Source of the DNA: Candidatus Peribacteria bacterium
GTDB lineage: Bacteria > Patescibacteriota > Gracilibacteria > UBA1369 > 2-02-FULL-48-14
Length of the DNA: 64,000 nt
NCBI GenBank assembly: GCA_943357175.1
Contig: CALRGE010000003.1
Location: 47,333 to 111,332 of the forward strand
Direction: 5' to 3'
The translations under genes and the position numbers were made by a program. A model generated the notes under the pieces. That model was not told the origin of the DNA, did no database searches, and worked only from the letters and a program-made list of their open reading frames with translations. Shown here piece after piece: positions 9,096 through 18,646 of this stretch (the stretch's first letter is position 1; each line of letters begins with the position of its first letter).

Positions 9096-10089
9096 AAAAC
9101 TACTAAATCCAGTCGGGCACATGAGAAGAGCTTTAAGGCTTGCTGAAAAGGGCATGTGCCATGTTTTACCGAATCCAATGGTTGGAGCAATCATTGTAAA
9201 AAATGGTGAAAGAATTTCCGAAGGATTTCATGAAAAATTTGGAGGAGATCATGCAGAAATTGTAGCTTTGAAAAACTGTAAAGAATCTATTGAAGGTGCA
9301 ACTTTATATGTGACATTAGAGCCTTGCTGTCATCAAGGAAAAACCCCTCCATGTACCGAAGCAATCATCAAGGCGGGAATTAAAAAAGTTGTAATTGCAT
9401 CATTAGATCCATCAGATAAAGTAAATGGTAAGGGAATGGAGAAATTAAAAGAAGCTGGTATTGAAATTGAACTGGGACTTTTAAAAGAAGTTGCAGAAGA
9501 ATTAAATGAACAGTTTTATACATTTCATAAGAAAAAACGGCCATTTATTTCATTGAAAGCTGCACTTTCTATTGATGGAAAAATTTCAGTATCAAAAAAT
9601 GAAAGAATATTTTTAACAGGAGAAAGAGCAAAAAAAATGACAGAAATATTAAGGAGCAGACATCAAGGAATTTTAGTTGGAAGTGGAACTATAATCACTG
9701 ATAATCCAAATCTGGGACTTACAATGGTGGAAGGAAAAGAGCCATTAAGAATTATTTTAGGAAAAGAATCTAAAATCAAAAACGATTCAAAAATTTTCAG
9801 AGATGAGAATTTTTTAATAATAGAAAACTCAAATTTAAAAGAGCTGATGAATCACTGTTATGAAATGGGAATTTTATCAATTTTAGTTGAAGGTGGGCAT
9901 GAAATATTTTCTTCTTTTATTAAAGAAAATTTTGTTGATAGATATTACTTCTATCTTGCTCCTCAAATTTTAGGTCAAGAGGCACTGGATTTTACAAATA
10001 TTGAAAGTCCGGTTTCACTAAAGTTTGAATCTGTGCAAAAATTAGGAGCGGATATTTTCATCAGCGCCGTAAAAAATGAGCATAATTGA
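9088..10089 (+). CDS. ribD: Bifunctional riboflavin deaminase-reductase
   Basis: 333 residues with a GTG start overlapping the ribBA stop by 8 nt; an in-frame ATG at 9121 is the alternative. The deaminase half has the zinc site HAEIVAL and [18 protein letters not shown]. The reductase half has [31 protein letters not shown] and [14 protein letters not shown]. It performs the two steps after GTP cyclohydrolase II. Riboflavin synthase (ribE) and lumazine synthase (ribH) are not in the window; the next gene is a CAP protein. Confidence 0.95.
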   Translation: MSEKLLNPVGHMRRALRLAEKGMCHVLPNPMVGAIIVKNGERISEGFHEKFGGDHAEIVALKNCKESIEGATLYVTLEPCCHQGKTPPCTEAIIKAGIKKVVIASLDPSDKVNGKGMEKLKEAGIEIELGLLKEVAEELNEQFYTFHKKKRPFISLKAALSIDGKISVSKNERIFLTGERAKKMTEILRSRHQGILVGSGTIITDNPNLGLTMVEGKEPLRIILGKESKIKNDSKIFRDENFLIIENSNLKELMNHCYEMGILSILVEGGHEIFSSFIKENFVDRYYFYLAPQILGQEALDFTNIESPVSLKFESVQKLGADIFISAVKNEHN

Positions 10090-10813
10090 CTTTCTGATTT
10101 ATATTCTCAGAAGAATTTTTCTTCCAAATTCCATAAAAACATTGGAGCTACAGATGTTTTTTTTGCTTAATCGAGATAGAAGAAGAAATCATTTGAGATC
10201 ACTTTTTTTTCAGGATGATTTAAGTTATGTAGCAAGAAAACACAGCAAAGATATGGCAAAAAAAGATTATTTTGAGCATGAAAATAAATTAGGTTATAAC
10301 CATGCAGATAGGTATAAAATTGAAAGAATAACAGAAGTAACTTCAGGAGAAAATTTAGCAAAAATTGGTGGCTACCCCTTGCCTGTTCATCGAGCAGAAA
10401 TCGGATTAATGAATAGCCCAGGCCACAGAGCAAATATATTAAATGAAAGTTACAATTGTGTTGGTATTGGTATTCATAAATCAGAGAAAAAAGTTTATTA
10501 TTTCACACAAAATTTTGCTTATAGACCATTGATTTTTCTCGGTAAAATTCCTGAAAAAATTAAAGTAAACAAAGGAATCAATCTAATTTTTAAACCTGCA
10601 GAAAGAGTATATACGGGTATCTACAGAATAAAATCTGGGAAAAATATTATAAGAGAAAAAAGTTTCAATGTACTTGAAGGAAAAAACATTTTAAAAATTC
10701 CTTTTTCAGAAACAGGTTTTTACTCAATTGAAATATTCACAAATATAAAAGGCCACAAAGGTTTTAATCTATCAAATTCTTTTCAACTGCGTGTAGGTTC
10801 GGGATGGTTTTAA
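10076..10813 (+). CDS. CAP/SCP (PR-1-like) domain protein
   Basis: 245 residues. An N-terminal hydrophobic stretch (FLIYILRRIFLP) may anchor the protein. The CAP domain follows at about residues 25-150: RKHSKDMAKKDYFEHENKLG, SGENLAKIGG, SPGHRANILNESYNCVGIGI and VYYFTQNFA, which provide the usual His/Glu cavity residues. The C-terminal 90 residues look like a small beta-rich domain. Bacterial CAP proteins are mostly secreted and poorly defined in function. It overlaps ribD by 14 nt and the convergent murJ by 50 nt. Confidence 0.85.
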   Translation: MSIIDFLIYILRRIFLPNSIKTLELQMFFLLNRDRRRNHLRSLFFQDDLSYVARKHSKDMAKKDYFEHENKLGYNHADRYKIERITEVTSGENLAKIGGYPLPVHRAEIGLMNSPGHRANILNESYNCVGIGIHKSEKKVYYFTQNFAYRPLIFLGKIPEKIKVNKGINLIFKPAERVYTGIYRIKSGKNIIREKSFNVLEGKNILKIPFSETGFYSIEIFTNIKGHKGFNLSNSFQLRVGSGWF

Positions 10814-12287
10814 GAAAATATGAAATCGCAAAATATACTGCAAAACCTATAATTCCAGGTAGAAACAAATTATATAAAATTGAATCTGTAGAGAAAATTT
10901 GAATTGTAAGAACTGAAGCTGTCATTATAAAAGTTGAAATTAGAATTTTCAAAATTCTTGTGAAATCAAAAAATTGAGAGAAACTTGTTCCCATTTTTTT
11001 TGAAAGAGAAAAGATCAAAATTAATGCATTAATTGAATTACTTATAATCGCAGAAATTGCTAATGCCCAAACAGGCACAGAATATAATTGTGTAAGAATT
11101 AATCCAATAATCATATTCGCTAAAACGGCAATAAAAGCGCTAAGAACTGGTATTTTGGTATTCTCTAATGCATAAAATGCCCTAGCAAAAAGTGGAATGA
11201 TGCTTTGAGGTAAAGTTGCCCAAATAAAAATTCCTAAAGTTAATGCAGTCAAATTTGCAGAATCTTGACTAAATGCACCACCCTTTAAAATAAAATCAAC
11301 AAGTGGAACTCTAAGCAAATAGACACCCAAAATTGCAGGAATTACCCAAAAAAGAATAAGTGTATTTGATTTTTTTATAGTTTCAATAAATTTAGCATTA
11401 TCACCTGCCTGTTCTGATAATGTAGAAAAAATGGCCATGCTGAGTGAAACCGCAACAACCGCATAAGGCAGACTTTGTAAATTAATCGTAAAATTTAGAA
11501 TTGATAAACTTCCAACACCAATCAGAGTTGCAATAGTTGTATCTATTAATATACCAAATTGACCAACTGATAGACCGAAAATTCTTGGTATACTTAATTT
11601 TATAAAATTCCAATATTCTTTACTTTTAGAACGAAAAATAAACTTATATTGAAAATTTAAATTAAATATAAATGGAATTTGAATTAAAAAATGTAATGCA
11701 GAACCAAGAACGACGCCATAAGAAATTGCTTTCAAGCCATAAGTTCCTGAAAAAACATAAGCTGAAATAATAATTGCTAGATTATAAAAAATTGGAGCAA
11801 GTGATATTCCAAAAAAAACTTTTTTTGCATTTTGTATACCCTGTAAAACACTGCTTAAACCTAAGAAAATTGGTGAAAACAACATGATGCGAGTTAGTTC
11901 TATTGAGACTATAAGATCAGCAGGATTTAAACCTGGCGCTAAAAATGGAAGGATATAGGGAGTAAATATAAAAAATAATCCGCTAATTATGAGTAGCAAT
12001 AAAAAAATAGAATTAAAAATCTCACTGGCAAAATCATCAGCATCAGTTTTATTTTTCTGAAGCAATTTTGCATAGATTGGTACAAATGCAGCAGACATTG
12101 CACCAAAAACCAACAAATTATAAATCAAATCAGGTATTCTAAATGCCAAAAAATACGCATCTAATGTATTTCCATATACATTAGCAAAAACGTGATCTCT
12201 AAGAACACCAAGCAATCTACTTAAAATAGAAGAAAATCCAAGTAAAATTGCTCCGAAACCTACGACAGAAAGATATTTTTTCTTCAT
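10764..12287 (-). CDS. murJ: Lipid II flippase MurJ
   Basis: 507 residues with about 14 hydrophobic helices. The MOP-superfamily start is clear: SSILSRLLGVLRDHVFANVYG, then LDAYFLAFRIPDLIYNLLVFGAMSAAFVPIY. Further conserved parts are IELTRIMLFSPIFLGLSSVLQG and TLPQSIIPLFARAFYALENTKIPV. It flips lipid II across the membrane for peptidoglycan synthesis and fits murC, HtrA and LCP genes elsewhere in the window. It has its own promoter, which shares a -35 region with the divergent transporter-HEAT gene. Confidence 0.93.
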   Translation of the reverse strand: MKKKYLSVVGFGAILLGFSSILSRLLGVLRDHVFANVYGNTLDAYFLAFRIPDLIYNLLVFGAMSAAFVPIYAKLLQKNKTDADDFASEIFNSIFLLLLIISGLFFIFTPYILPFLAPGLNPADLIVSIELTRIMLFSPIFLGLSSVLQGIQNAKKVFFGISLAPIFYNLAIIISAYVFSGTYGLKAISYGVVLGSALHFLIQIPFIFNLNFQYKFIFRSKSKEYWNFIKLSIPRIFGLSVGQFGILIDTTIATLIGVGSLSILNFTINLQSLPYAVVAVSLSMAIFSTLSEQAGDNAKFIETIKKSNTLILFWVIPAILGVYLLRVPLVDFILKGGAFSQDSANLTALTLGIFIWATLPQSIIPLFARAFYALENTKIPVLSAFIAVLANMIIGLILTQLYSVPVWALAISAIISNSINALILIFSLSKKMGTSFSQFFDFTRILKILISTFIMTASVLTIQIFSTDSILYNLFLPGIIGFAVYFAISYFLKTIPNLHAVEKNLID

Positions 12288-12296
12288 TTATACTAA

Positions 12297-12325
12297 ATAA
12301 TATTTTCAGGTTAGATAGCCTTGAA
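12297..12325 (-). promoter_or_regulatory. Sigma70-type promoter for murJ
   Basis: On the minus strand, TTCAAG (12325-12320), a 17-nt spacer, TATTAT (12302-12297). The expected start lies a few nt upstream of the murJ ATG at 12287, so the leader is very short. The -35 box overlaps that of the divergent promoter. Confidence 0.5.
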
Positions 12326-12349
12326 GCTATCAGCTAAATATGTTATAAT
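12321..12349 (+). promoter_or_regulatory. Sigma70-type promoter for the transporter-HEAT gene
   Basis: TTGAAG (12321-12326), a 17-nt spacer, TATAAT (12344-12349), 22 nt before the GTG start. The overlapping hairpin GATAGCCTTGAAGCTATC (12314-12331) covers the shared -35 region of the two divergent promoters. Confidence 0.6.
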
Positions 12350-12370
12350 TATGAGATATAAAAATTAATT

Positions 12371-14707
12371 GTGCAGAAACTAAACAAACTATTAAACATT
12401 ACAAGTTCGGAATGGCCGAGAATAATTGTATCATGGACTGTAAATTTTCTACTTAGATTCGGTTTCATTTTGGGTTGGACGATTATTGTAGCTGGATTCC
12501 TAAATAGAGTTGGAATTCAATTTTTGCCTGTTCTATTTTTAGGAAACGCTCTTTTAGCAATGATTGGTACAATTATTTATAGAAATTTTATACATAAAAT
12601 CAGAAAAGAGGTACTGATTTCATTTAGTGTCCTAATCGCTGCAGCACTAATTATCACTTCATTATTTTTTAGCAGAGATCATAGTTTAATATATCTAACA
12701 ATTCTATTAATCACCGGATCTGTTATTTTATCTCAAGTATATATTATTGCATCCTTATTTTTTGAAGAATTATTCACACCGCTAGAGAGTCAAAGAACAT
12801 TCCCATTGATAGAGTCATCAGAAATATTCGGAACGATGGCAGGTGGTCTTGTATTAAGCATATATGCAACAACAATGGCACCATATAAATTTATAGCTAT
12901 GTGGGCAATTTCATTGATTCTAATTTTACCTGTTGTGCTCTTATTCAACAGTAAAACGATGGAAATACCTAAACTTGAAAATGAAGAAGAAATATTAAAA
13001 AAAATAAAGAAAAAGAGCCTTGCCGAAAGTTTCATTCAAATAAAAAAAGTAAGTTTTTTGAAGGCACTAATGTGGATTGTATTTTTGAATTGGGCAATAA
13101 TGAATATTGTTGAATTTCAATATACAAAGGCAATTGAACTAGATGTGCTTGCAATGGGTAGTGATTTCGAAACAAATTTAGTGCAAAAACTAGGAACCTT
13201 ACATGTAATTTTCAGTGCCGGTACTCTATTTATTCAGTTAGTTTTGGCAAGTAGAATAATCAGCTCATTGGGCATTGTTTCAAGTATGTTATTACATCCA
13301 ATCGTAATCTTTCTAAATGGAATTATTATTTCACTCAGATATGGATTTTCAACAGCTGCAATTACAAAAGGTACATTTGAAATAACAAACTTAATTTTCT
13401 CAAATGCTTACAATTCATCTTATTACGCAGTACCACATAATATTAGAGAAGAAAGTAAAGAATTAATTCAAGGAATAATAAAGCCTATCGGCGCATTAGT
13501 TGCTACATTTTTCATTCTATTGATATCAAATATTTTTGATAGTCAGATGGCAACATTCATATTAAATATGATTTTGATATTTTTAAGTATCACAATGGCA
13601 GTATTAATTTCAGATTTAAAAAAGAAATACACAGATATGTCAGAAGAAAATCTCGCCAATAATCATGATGTAAACACAAGATTAAATGCAATTGAAATTT
13701 TGGGTCAAAATGGGCATGGAAAACTACCGATTACATTGGAGAAAATTTTAAAAAGAAAAACAGAAGCTGCCATTTTGAAAGAAAAAACACTTTACACAAT
13801 TGGAAAAAGACAAGAAACAGAAAGTTTAAGTGTAGTACTAGATATGCTAGATGAGCCAGAAGACGAAATTCGTATAGCTGCAATTTCTACAATAATGGAG
13901 TTTCACAGTTTGGAAAAAAAGATTTTTGAGCAATCTCTAACAAGATACTTTACAATCCAAAAATTAAAATCAGCAATTGAAAAAGAAGAAAATGATTTCG
14001 TTAGAGAACTTTTAGTAAAGTCTCTATACGGTATTAGTCCAGACGAGTTAACATCCTTTCTAATTCAATCTGTTGAAACGAATAAAAAGCATCAATCTGA
14101 ATTTATAAAATTATTATCACTCTTTAAAGATGCAAACTTAATTCCATATCTTGAACCATACTTAACAGACAAAGATATAAAATTAAGAAGCTCAGCCATA
14201 ATTGCACTTTGGCAATTTAAAAAATTAAGACCGAAACTGAATCACATTTTAATCCAGATTTTAAATAGTCAAAAAACTGAAAGCGTTATATCTGGCATTG
14301 AAGCAGCAGGAATTACAAAAAATATAAGAGTCAAACAATTAATTTATAAAAATTTAAAAAGTGAAAACATACTAATTTTTGAAGCAACTATAATTGCCTT
14401 AGCAAGATTAGAACATGAATCAATTATTCCAGAAATAATTAAGCGTATAACAAACAAAAATCATGATTGGCATCTTAATAAAAGATACATATTTGAATCA
14501 TTATCCAAAAAATTTAGTGAAAATTTAAAAAGCTCCATCAACCTATATGTGATTGAAAAAATTAATAACATTTTATATAAAAATAAAAATGAAAGCATCG
14601 AAGTAATGGAAAAAGAAACCTTAACTGAATTGCTAAGTTTATACAGAGAAATAGATGCATATCATGAATGCAATAAAATAGAAGAAGTACTAAAAAAAAT
14701 TAAATAA
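12371..14707 (+). CDS. MFS/Npt-like membrane protein with C-terminal HEAT repeats
   Basis: 778 residues, GTG start. Residues 1 to about 420 hold roughly 12 membrane helices with an MFS-like rhythm, resembling the ATP/ADP-translocase (Npt1/COG3202-like) side of that superfamily. The remaining 350 residues are soluble and alpha-helical with recurring HEAT-like units such as TRLNAIEILGQNGH, IRIAAISTIMEF, LRSSAIIALWQF and IFEATIIALARLEHES. Such fusions are seen in environmental bacteria, but the substrate is unknown. The HEAT part probably binds a protein partner in the cytoplasm. The 3' end overlaps the next, convergent gene by 8 nt. Confidence 0.6.
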   Translation: MQKLNKLLNITSSEWPRIIVSWTVNFLLRFGFILGWTIIVAGFLNRVGIQFLPVLFLGNALLAMIGTIIYRNFIHKIRKEVLISFSVLIAAALIITSLFFSRDHSLIYLTILLITGSVILSQVYIIASLFFEELFTPLESQRTFPLIESSEIFGTMAGGLVLSIYATTMAPYKFIAMWAISLILILPVVLLFNSKTMEIPKLENEEEILKKIKKKSLAESFIQIKKVSFLKALMWIVFLNWAIMNIVEFQYTKAIELDVLAMGSDFETNLVQKLGTLHVIFSAGTLFIQLVLASRIISSLGIVSSMLLHPIVIFLNGIIISLRYGFSTAAITKGTFEITNLIFSNAYNSSYYAVPHNIREESKELIQGIIKPIGALVATFFILLISNIFDSQMATFILNMILIFLSITMAVLISDLKKKYTDMSEENLANNHDVNTRLNAIEILGQNGHGKLPITLEKILKRKTEAAILKEKTLYTIGKRQETESLSVVLDMLDEPEDEIRIAAISTIMEFHSLEKKIFEQSLTRYFTIQKLKSAIEKEENDFVRELLVKSLYGISPDELTSFLIQSVETNKKHQSEFIKLLSLFKDANLIPYLEPYLTDKDIKLRSSAIIALWQFKKLRPKLNHILIQILNSQKTESVISGIEAAGITKNIRVKQLIYKNLKSENILIFEATIIALARLEHESIIPEIIKRITNKNHDWHLNKRYIFESLSKKFSENLKSSINLYVIEKINNILYKNKNESIEVMEKETLTELLSLYREIDAYHECNKIEEVLKKIK

Positions 14708-17072
14708 GAAAAGTTGGCAATATTATGGACTTATCAGAGTTTAATACTGATTTAATCAGATCTAAATCTCTCAAATTATATTTACCATAATATAAATCTT
14801 TCAAATCACCACCTAAAGCAATGAAGTTTTGAATTTGAAGGTAACCTCTAAAGTAAATTGCATCTTTTGTAAACACTCCAGATTGCGAAGTATCTTCCAA
14901 TCCCCTTTTCACCTTGGAACATGTTCTAAATGCTTTTAATGGAGACATTCCCAGATCAAGACAATATTTTGCTGTTTGAGAGAAACTGTTATTCTCAGCA
15001 AATTTCACAATTAAAACTAACATTGCTGCTCTATAATTTTTATTCATGTCATGATTTAAAACATGTTCCTGATTCCAAATTGCCAAACCCTCTTGGGTTT
15101 CCAGGTAAAAACCAAAGCCTCTATTAAACATTCCAAAATTTTGTTTTTTTCCATTTTCAGCAGTAAGTATATGAGTTTCAATTTCATGAGCAATAATCAT
15201 TCTTAACCTATCTTCAGTAAAAGCAGAATGTTCTCGCACGAAAAGAGTACTTTCTTTCCCTGCGCTACAATCTGCAATCATGTCTTTTTTCAATATAACT
15301 TGCCAATTTTTCAAATGATATTGTTGAAGGATTTCTGTCAATCTAGATACAATTTCATCATCTGTCAGGGTTTTACCAGTATCAGCAAAAGAATCTGGCA
15401 TAGATTTAAGCTTTTGTTTTGCAGAATAAATAATTCCTTCGTCAGGTATGCCATAAAGTGCTGCACTCTTAGATGTAAAATTTTCAGTTGAAATACATTC
15501 AAGCATTTCAATTTTTTTATAAAATTCAGAAATTTTATTGATATATAATTTTCCAAGTGCAGAATCATCACATTTATCTTCAATTTTTTTTAATTTTTCT
15601 TTTAAATGAAGCGGATCAAATTGAAGATCAGAATAAATAAACTGTGGATTATAATCATAATTATCTAAAAATTTCTCTCTTTCCTCTTCATAATTTCTTG
15701 GTCTTAGGTGATTAAGAAGCTTGGTTTGTCTATCAATAGATATAAGCGATTTATCTATTTCCAAATAATTAGGTGAGTCATCTGCATCTAATGTTTTACT
15801 TATCTTTTCCAATCCAGTTAATTTTGCAATACCTGATCTACCTTTAGATGGATCAATTAAGAATCCTTGCAAATCACGCTTCCCAACAACTACTTCAAAA
15901 GGTTTCCCAGAAAGATCTTCAACTTGTGCAAGTGTTTGAATTCTTTGTTCTGCTAAGGAAAATTTAATTTTAACATTTTTCAAACCAGCATCTAAACCTA
16001 AATCTTTGACTAAATCTCTATCAATTAAGGTTTTCTCTAAAAGTGGATTAATTGAAGCCCAAACAATCCTTTTTCCATCTTTATCAAGAATGGTAATTTT
16101 CTCTCTACTTCCAATAATTTCCTTACCACTAATTTTTTTTACTTCTTTTTCAACTTTATTACCAAACATGTCCTGCGCAATTCTTACACCTTTCTCAGGG
16201 CTACCGACCTTAATTCCTTGAATTCTCTCCAATCGTTTTCTTAATGGTGCCAAATTCGCAATCTGCACACCTAATCCAGCCCTGGCATTGATTTCAAGCA
16301 ATACAGGGCCAATATTTCTATCAATCGCTATATCAACAGCCATATAGCCTAAATTAGTTGCCATTTGTACATTCGAAGAAATTCTTAATATTTGATCCCA
16401 ATAAGGAATTTTTAATCCAGCAATTGGACCTGCACCCGGAACTTCATTTACAATCTTATTTTTATAAACTGTATGAGTAGCAGTTCCATTTGATATATCA
16501 ATACCAACACCAACTGCACCCAGATGTAAATTTGCCTTTCCATCAGATTCCTTTGTTGGCAGCCTAAGCATTGCCATTACAGGAATCAAATTATGAACAA
16601 CCACTCTAATATCTGGTAGACCCTTATAAGCAAATTTTGAGATTCGATCATCACAAACAATTAACTGTTCGAAAAACGCTGTATCAGGCACTCCCGACAT
16701 ACTAAATCTTCCTTCTAATATATCTCCAATATGTTCTTTAAGCTCATCTAGTGTCATCAATACACCAGAAGATTTTTCAAAAAAATCATTTTTCTTCCCT
16801 ATAAATGGAATTATACCTTCCCCACCGAAACCTAAATTTGGCTTTAGAACAAATGCGGAAGGAAGCGTAGAAAAATCAAACTTCGAAAGCTCATCTTCAC
16901 TTCTAATAACAGCAAATAACTTCGGAACTGGTACATCACGAACAGAAAGAAATTGTTTCGTTTTCAGCTTACTATCAGCCATTTTAACAGCCTTTTTACT
17001 ATTAAAAGGCCGAATATAAAGAAGATTTCTAGCATTTATACCAAGAATTCCAAAATTTTTAAATAATTTCAT
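14700..17072 (-). CDS. ATP-grasp ligase fused to a MATCAP-like (DUF1704) peptidase domain
   Basis: 790 residues, two modules. Residues 1-290 form an ATP-grasp ligase of the alpha-L-glutamate-ligase-like (RimK-related) type: ARNLLYIRPFNSKKAVKMAD, FVLKPNLGFGGEGIIPF for ATP binding, and VLLEINARAGLGVQIAN with metal-binding E/N. Residues about 450-790 match the DUF1704/MATCAP fold, including IIAHEIETHIL (HExxxH zinc motif), GFYLETQEGLAIWNQ and YRAAMLVLI. Ligase plus carboxypeptidase could add and remove amino acids on peptides. It overlaps its PKD-7TM partner upstream by 4 nt, a pairing known from comparative studies of ATP-grasp amidoligases. The substrate is unknown. Confidence 0.75.
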   Translation of the reverse strand: MKLFKNFGILGINARNLLYIRPFNSKKAVKMADSKLKTKQFLSVRDVPVPKLFAVIRSEDELSKFDFSTLPSAFVLKPNLGFGGEGIIPFIGKKNDFFEKSSGVLMTLDELKEHIGDILEGRFSMSGVPDTAFFEQLIVCDDRISKFAYKGLPDIRVVVHNLIPVMAMLRLPTKESDGKANLHLGAVGVGIDISNGTATHTVYKNKIVNEVPGAGPIAGLKIPYWDQILRISSNVQMATNLGYMAVDIAIDRNIGPVLLEINARAGLGVQIANLAPLRKRLERIQGIKVGSPEKGVRIAQDMFGNKVEKEVKKISGKEIIGSREKITILDKDGKRIVWASINPLLEKTLIDRDLVKDLGLDAGLKNVKIKFSLAEQRIQTLAQVEDLSGKPFEVVVGKRDLQGFLIDPSKGRSGIAKLTGLEKISKTLDADDSPNYLEIDKSLISIDRQTKLLNHLRPRNYEEEREKFLDNYDYNPQFIYSDLQFDPLHLKEKLKKIEDKCDDSALGKLYINKISEFYKKIEMLECISTENFTSKSAALYGIPDEGIIYSAKQKLKSMPDSFADTGKTLTDDEIVSRLTEILQQYHLKNWQVILKKDMIADCSAGKESTLFVREHSAFTEDRLRMIIAHEIETHILTAENGKKQNFGMFNRGFGFYLETQEGLAIWNQEHVLNHDMNKNYRAAMLVLIVKFAENNSFSQTAKYCLDLGMSPLKAFRTCSKVKRGLEDTSQSGVFTKDAIYFRGYLQIQNFIALGGDLKDLYYGKYNLRDLDLIKSVLNSDKSIILPTFLI

Positions 17073-18550
17073 TCTTCTTCAACGTGACGAATAATTTCAC
17101 GAAACCTAATATACTCACTCACTCTCAAACCAGTCCACCTTCCTAAAATAATATTTGCAATAAAAAACAAGAAAATGAGTTCAGGATGACCCAGAATTGT
17201 AACTTTCAACCAAGGCCATTCTGCAACAAAATATGCAAGAATTGCAACAAAAATAGCTTCTGCAATAATAAATAATGCTGATTTCAAGCCTTTACCACTC
17301 TGTAATGACAAAAATTTTTCAACTAAAGTACTCATAATCAACATTGGAAAAACAGCAATTCCCATTATTTGTGCGATATCAAAGTAAGACCCAACAAAAA
17401 GTAGAAATAAAATTGTTAAACTAACAGTCGAAAGCAAAATTGCCATTCTTGGAATATATAACAACCTATAACCTTTCAATAACCATCTCGTAACCATTCC
17501 AAATAGTAAAATCACAAATAAGATCAAAAGGCCGAAATTCAAATCAAGAGCAATAAAAGAAAGAGCAAGAATAGAGGGCGTATAAACTCCTAAAGTTGTA
17601 ACCCCAACAACTTGTTTCATAAAAGCAACTACAGTTACAATAACTGGCAACATGAGTACCAACGAAATTGTATTACTTGGCACACCTTTTTCAATCATTG
17701 TATTAACAAAATAAGACATCAAATTCCAAATTTTCAAATTCAATTTATCGTTAACAATCTCAAATTGTATCTCCCTACTTGTTAAAATTTCCTCCAAATC
17801 ACTTAATGAATTTGTCTCAAGAAGTACCCAAACAGCTTCAGGCCTTGTTAATAAAATTTCAACCGGATGAATTGTTTCGAAAGTACCCTTAGCTATATTT
17901 TTTAAACTACCGAAATTCTGATTCGAGATAAAAATAATTTTTTTATTGTCAAAAAAATTCTCTTTACTTACACTTTTCTGCAATTGAGACAGTACTGTTA
18001 AACCTGAAGTACCTTTAGTCCATATAACAATGGTATCAACTGATTCAAGTGAGTCTAGGTTATCTGAAATTTTCCTAAGTAAACTATCTTCAGAAAGAAA
18101 CTGAGACCCTTCAGTATAATTTGCAATCAGATCAACAAAAATATTCTCTTTTTTTGCAGAATCGACGAAATTAGAAATTCGATCAGCCTCTGTGTCAACA
18201 TCCGTTACTAATGCAAAAGAATTCTTATAAACAAAAACTTTTTGAATTGCAGAAACTTGCTCACCATTTGTAGGAATTATTGTAAGTGTCACCTCATATT
18301 CACCAGGATTTGCGTACGAATGAACAACCTCAGTTCCCTCTTGTTTATTCCCATCGCCAAAATGCCATTCATATACAACTGACCCAGATTCTTCAGTAAC
18401 AATACTCGATGCAGCATCAAAGATAATTGATTTATTTAACTCTACGTTTGAATGCGATTTAATTACCGGATTTAGATCTGCCACATCAGCAAAAACCTTT
18501 GGAGTAAAAATTAGAGCAGCCAAGAGAACGAAGAAAATCTTTTTGATCAT
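17069..18550 (-). CDS. PKD domain plus seven-helix membrane protein, partner of the ATP-grasp protein
   Basis: 493 residues. A signal peptide (FFVLLAALIFTPKVFA) precedes a PKD domain with VYEWHFGDGNKQ and SYANPGEYEVTLTI (about residues 25-110). A 150-residue extracytoplasmic alpha/beta region follows, then about seven membrane helices from residue 290 on, and a basic cytoplasmic tail. The C-terminal part resembles the 7TM domains genomically linked to RimK-like ATP-grasp genes (7TM_transglut/UUP type), though no transglutaminase-like domain is clear here. The two genes overlap by 4 nt and are probably one functional unit at the membrane. Confidence 0.65.
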   Translation of the reverse strand: MIKKIFFVLLAALIFTPKVFADVADLNPVIKSHSNVELNKSIIFDAASSIVTEESGSVVYEWHFGDGNKQEGTEVVHSYANPGEYEVTLTIIPTNGEQVSAIQKVFVYKNSFALVTDVDTEADRISNFVDSAKKENIFVDLIANYTEGSQFLSEDSLLRKISDNLDSLESVDTIVIWTKGTSGLTVLSQLQKSVSKENFFDNKKIIFISNQNFGSLKNIAKGTFETIHPVEILLTRPEAVWVLLETNSLSDLEEILTSREIQFEIVNDKLNLKIWNLMSYFVNTMIEKGVPSNTISLVLMLPVIVTVVAFMKQVVGVTTLGVYTPSILALSFIALDLNFGLLILFVILLFGMVTRWLLKGYRLLYIPRMAILLSTVSLTILFLLFVGSYFDIAQIMGIAVFPMLIMSTLVEKFLSLQSGKGLKSALFIIAEAIFVAILAYFVAEWPWLKVTILGHPELIFLFFIANIILGRWTGLRVSEYIRFREIIRHVEEE

Positions 18551-18646
18551 GTCAGCATTTTAGCAAATTTACAGATTTCCGCTTAAATCTTTCTTGACAT
18601 AATTTTTGAAATGGACGAAGATGACCTCCTCACCTAAATTTCCTCC

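Noticed and set aside
18594..18622. TTGACA box upstream of the aminotransferase gene
   Set aside because: No acceptable -10 sequence lies 15-18 nt downstream (GAAGAT at best), so I did not call a promoter.
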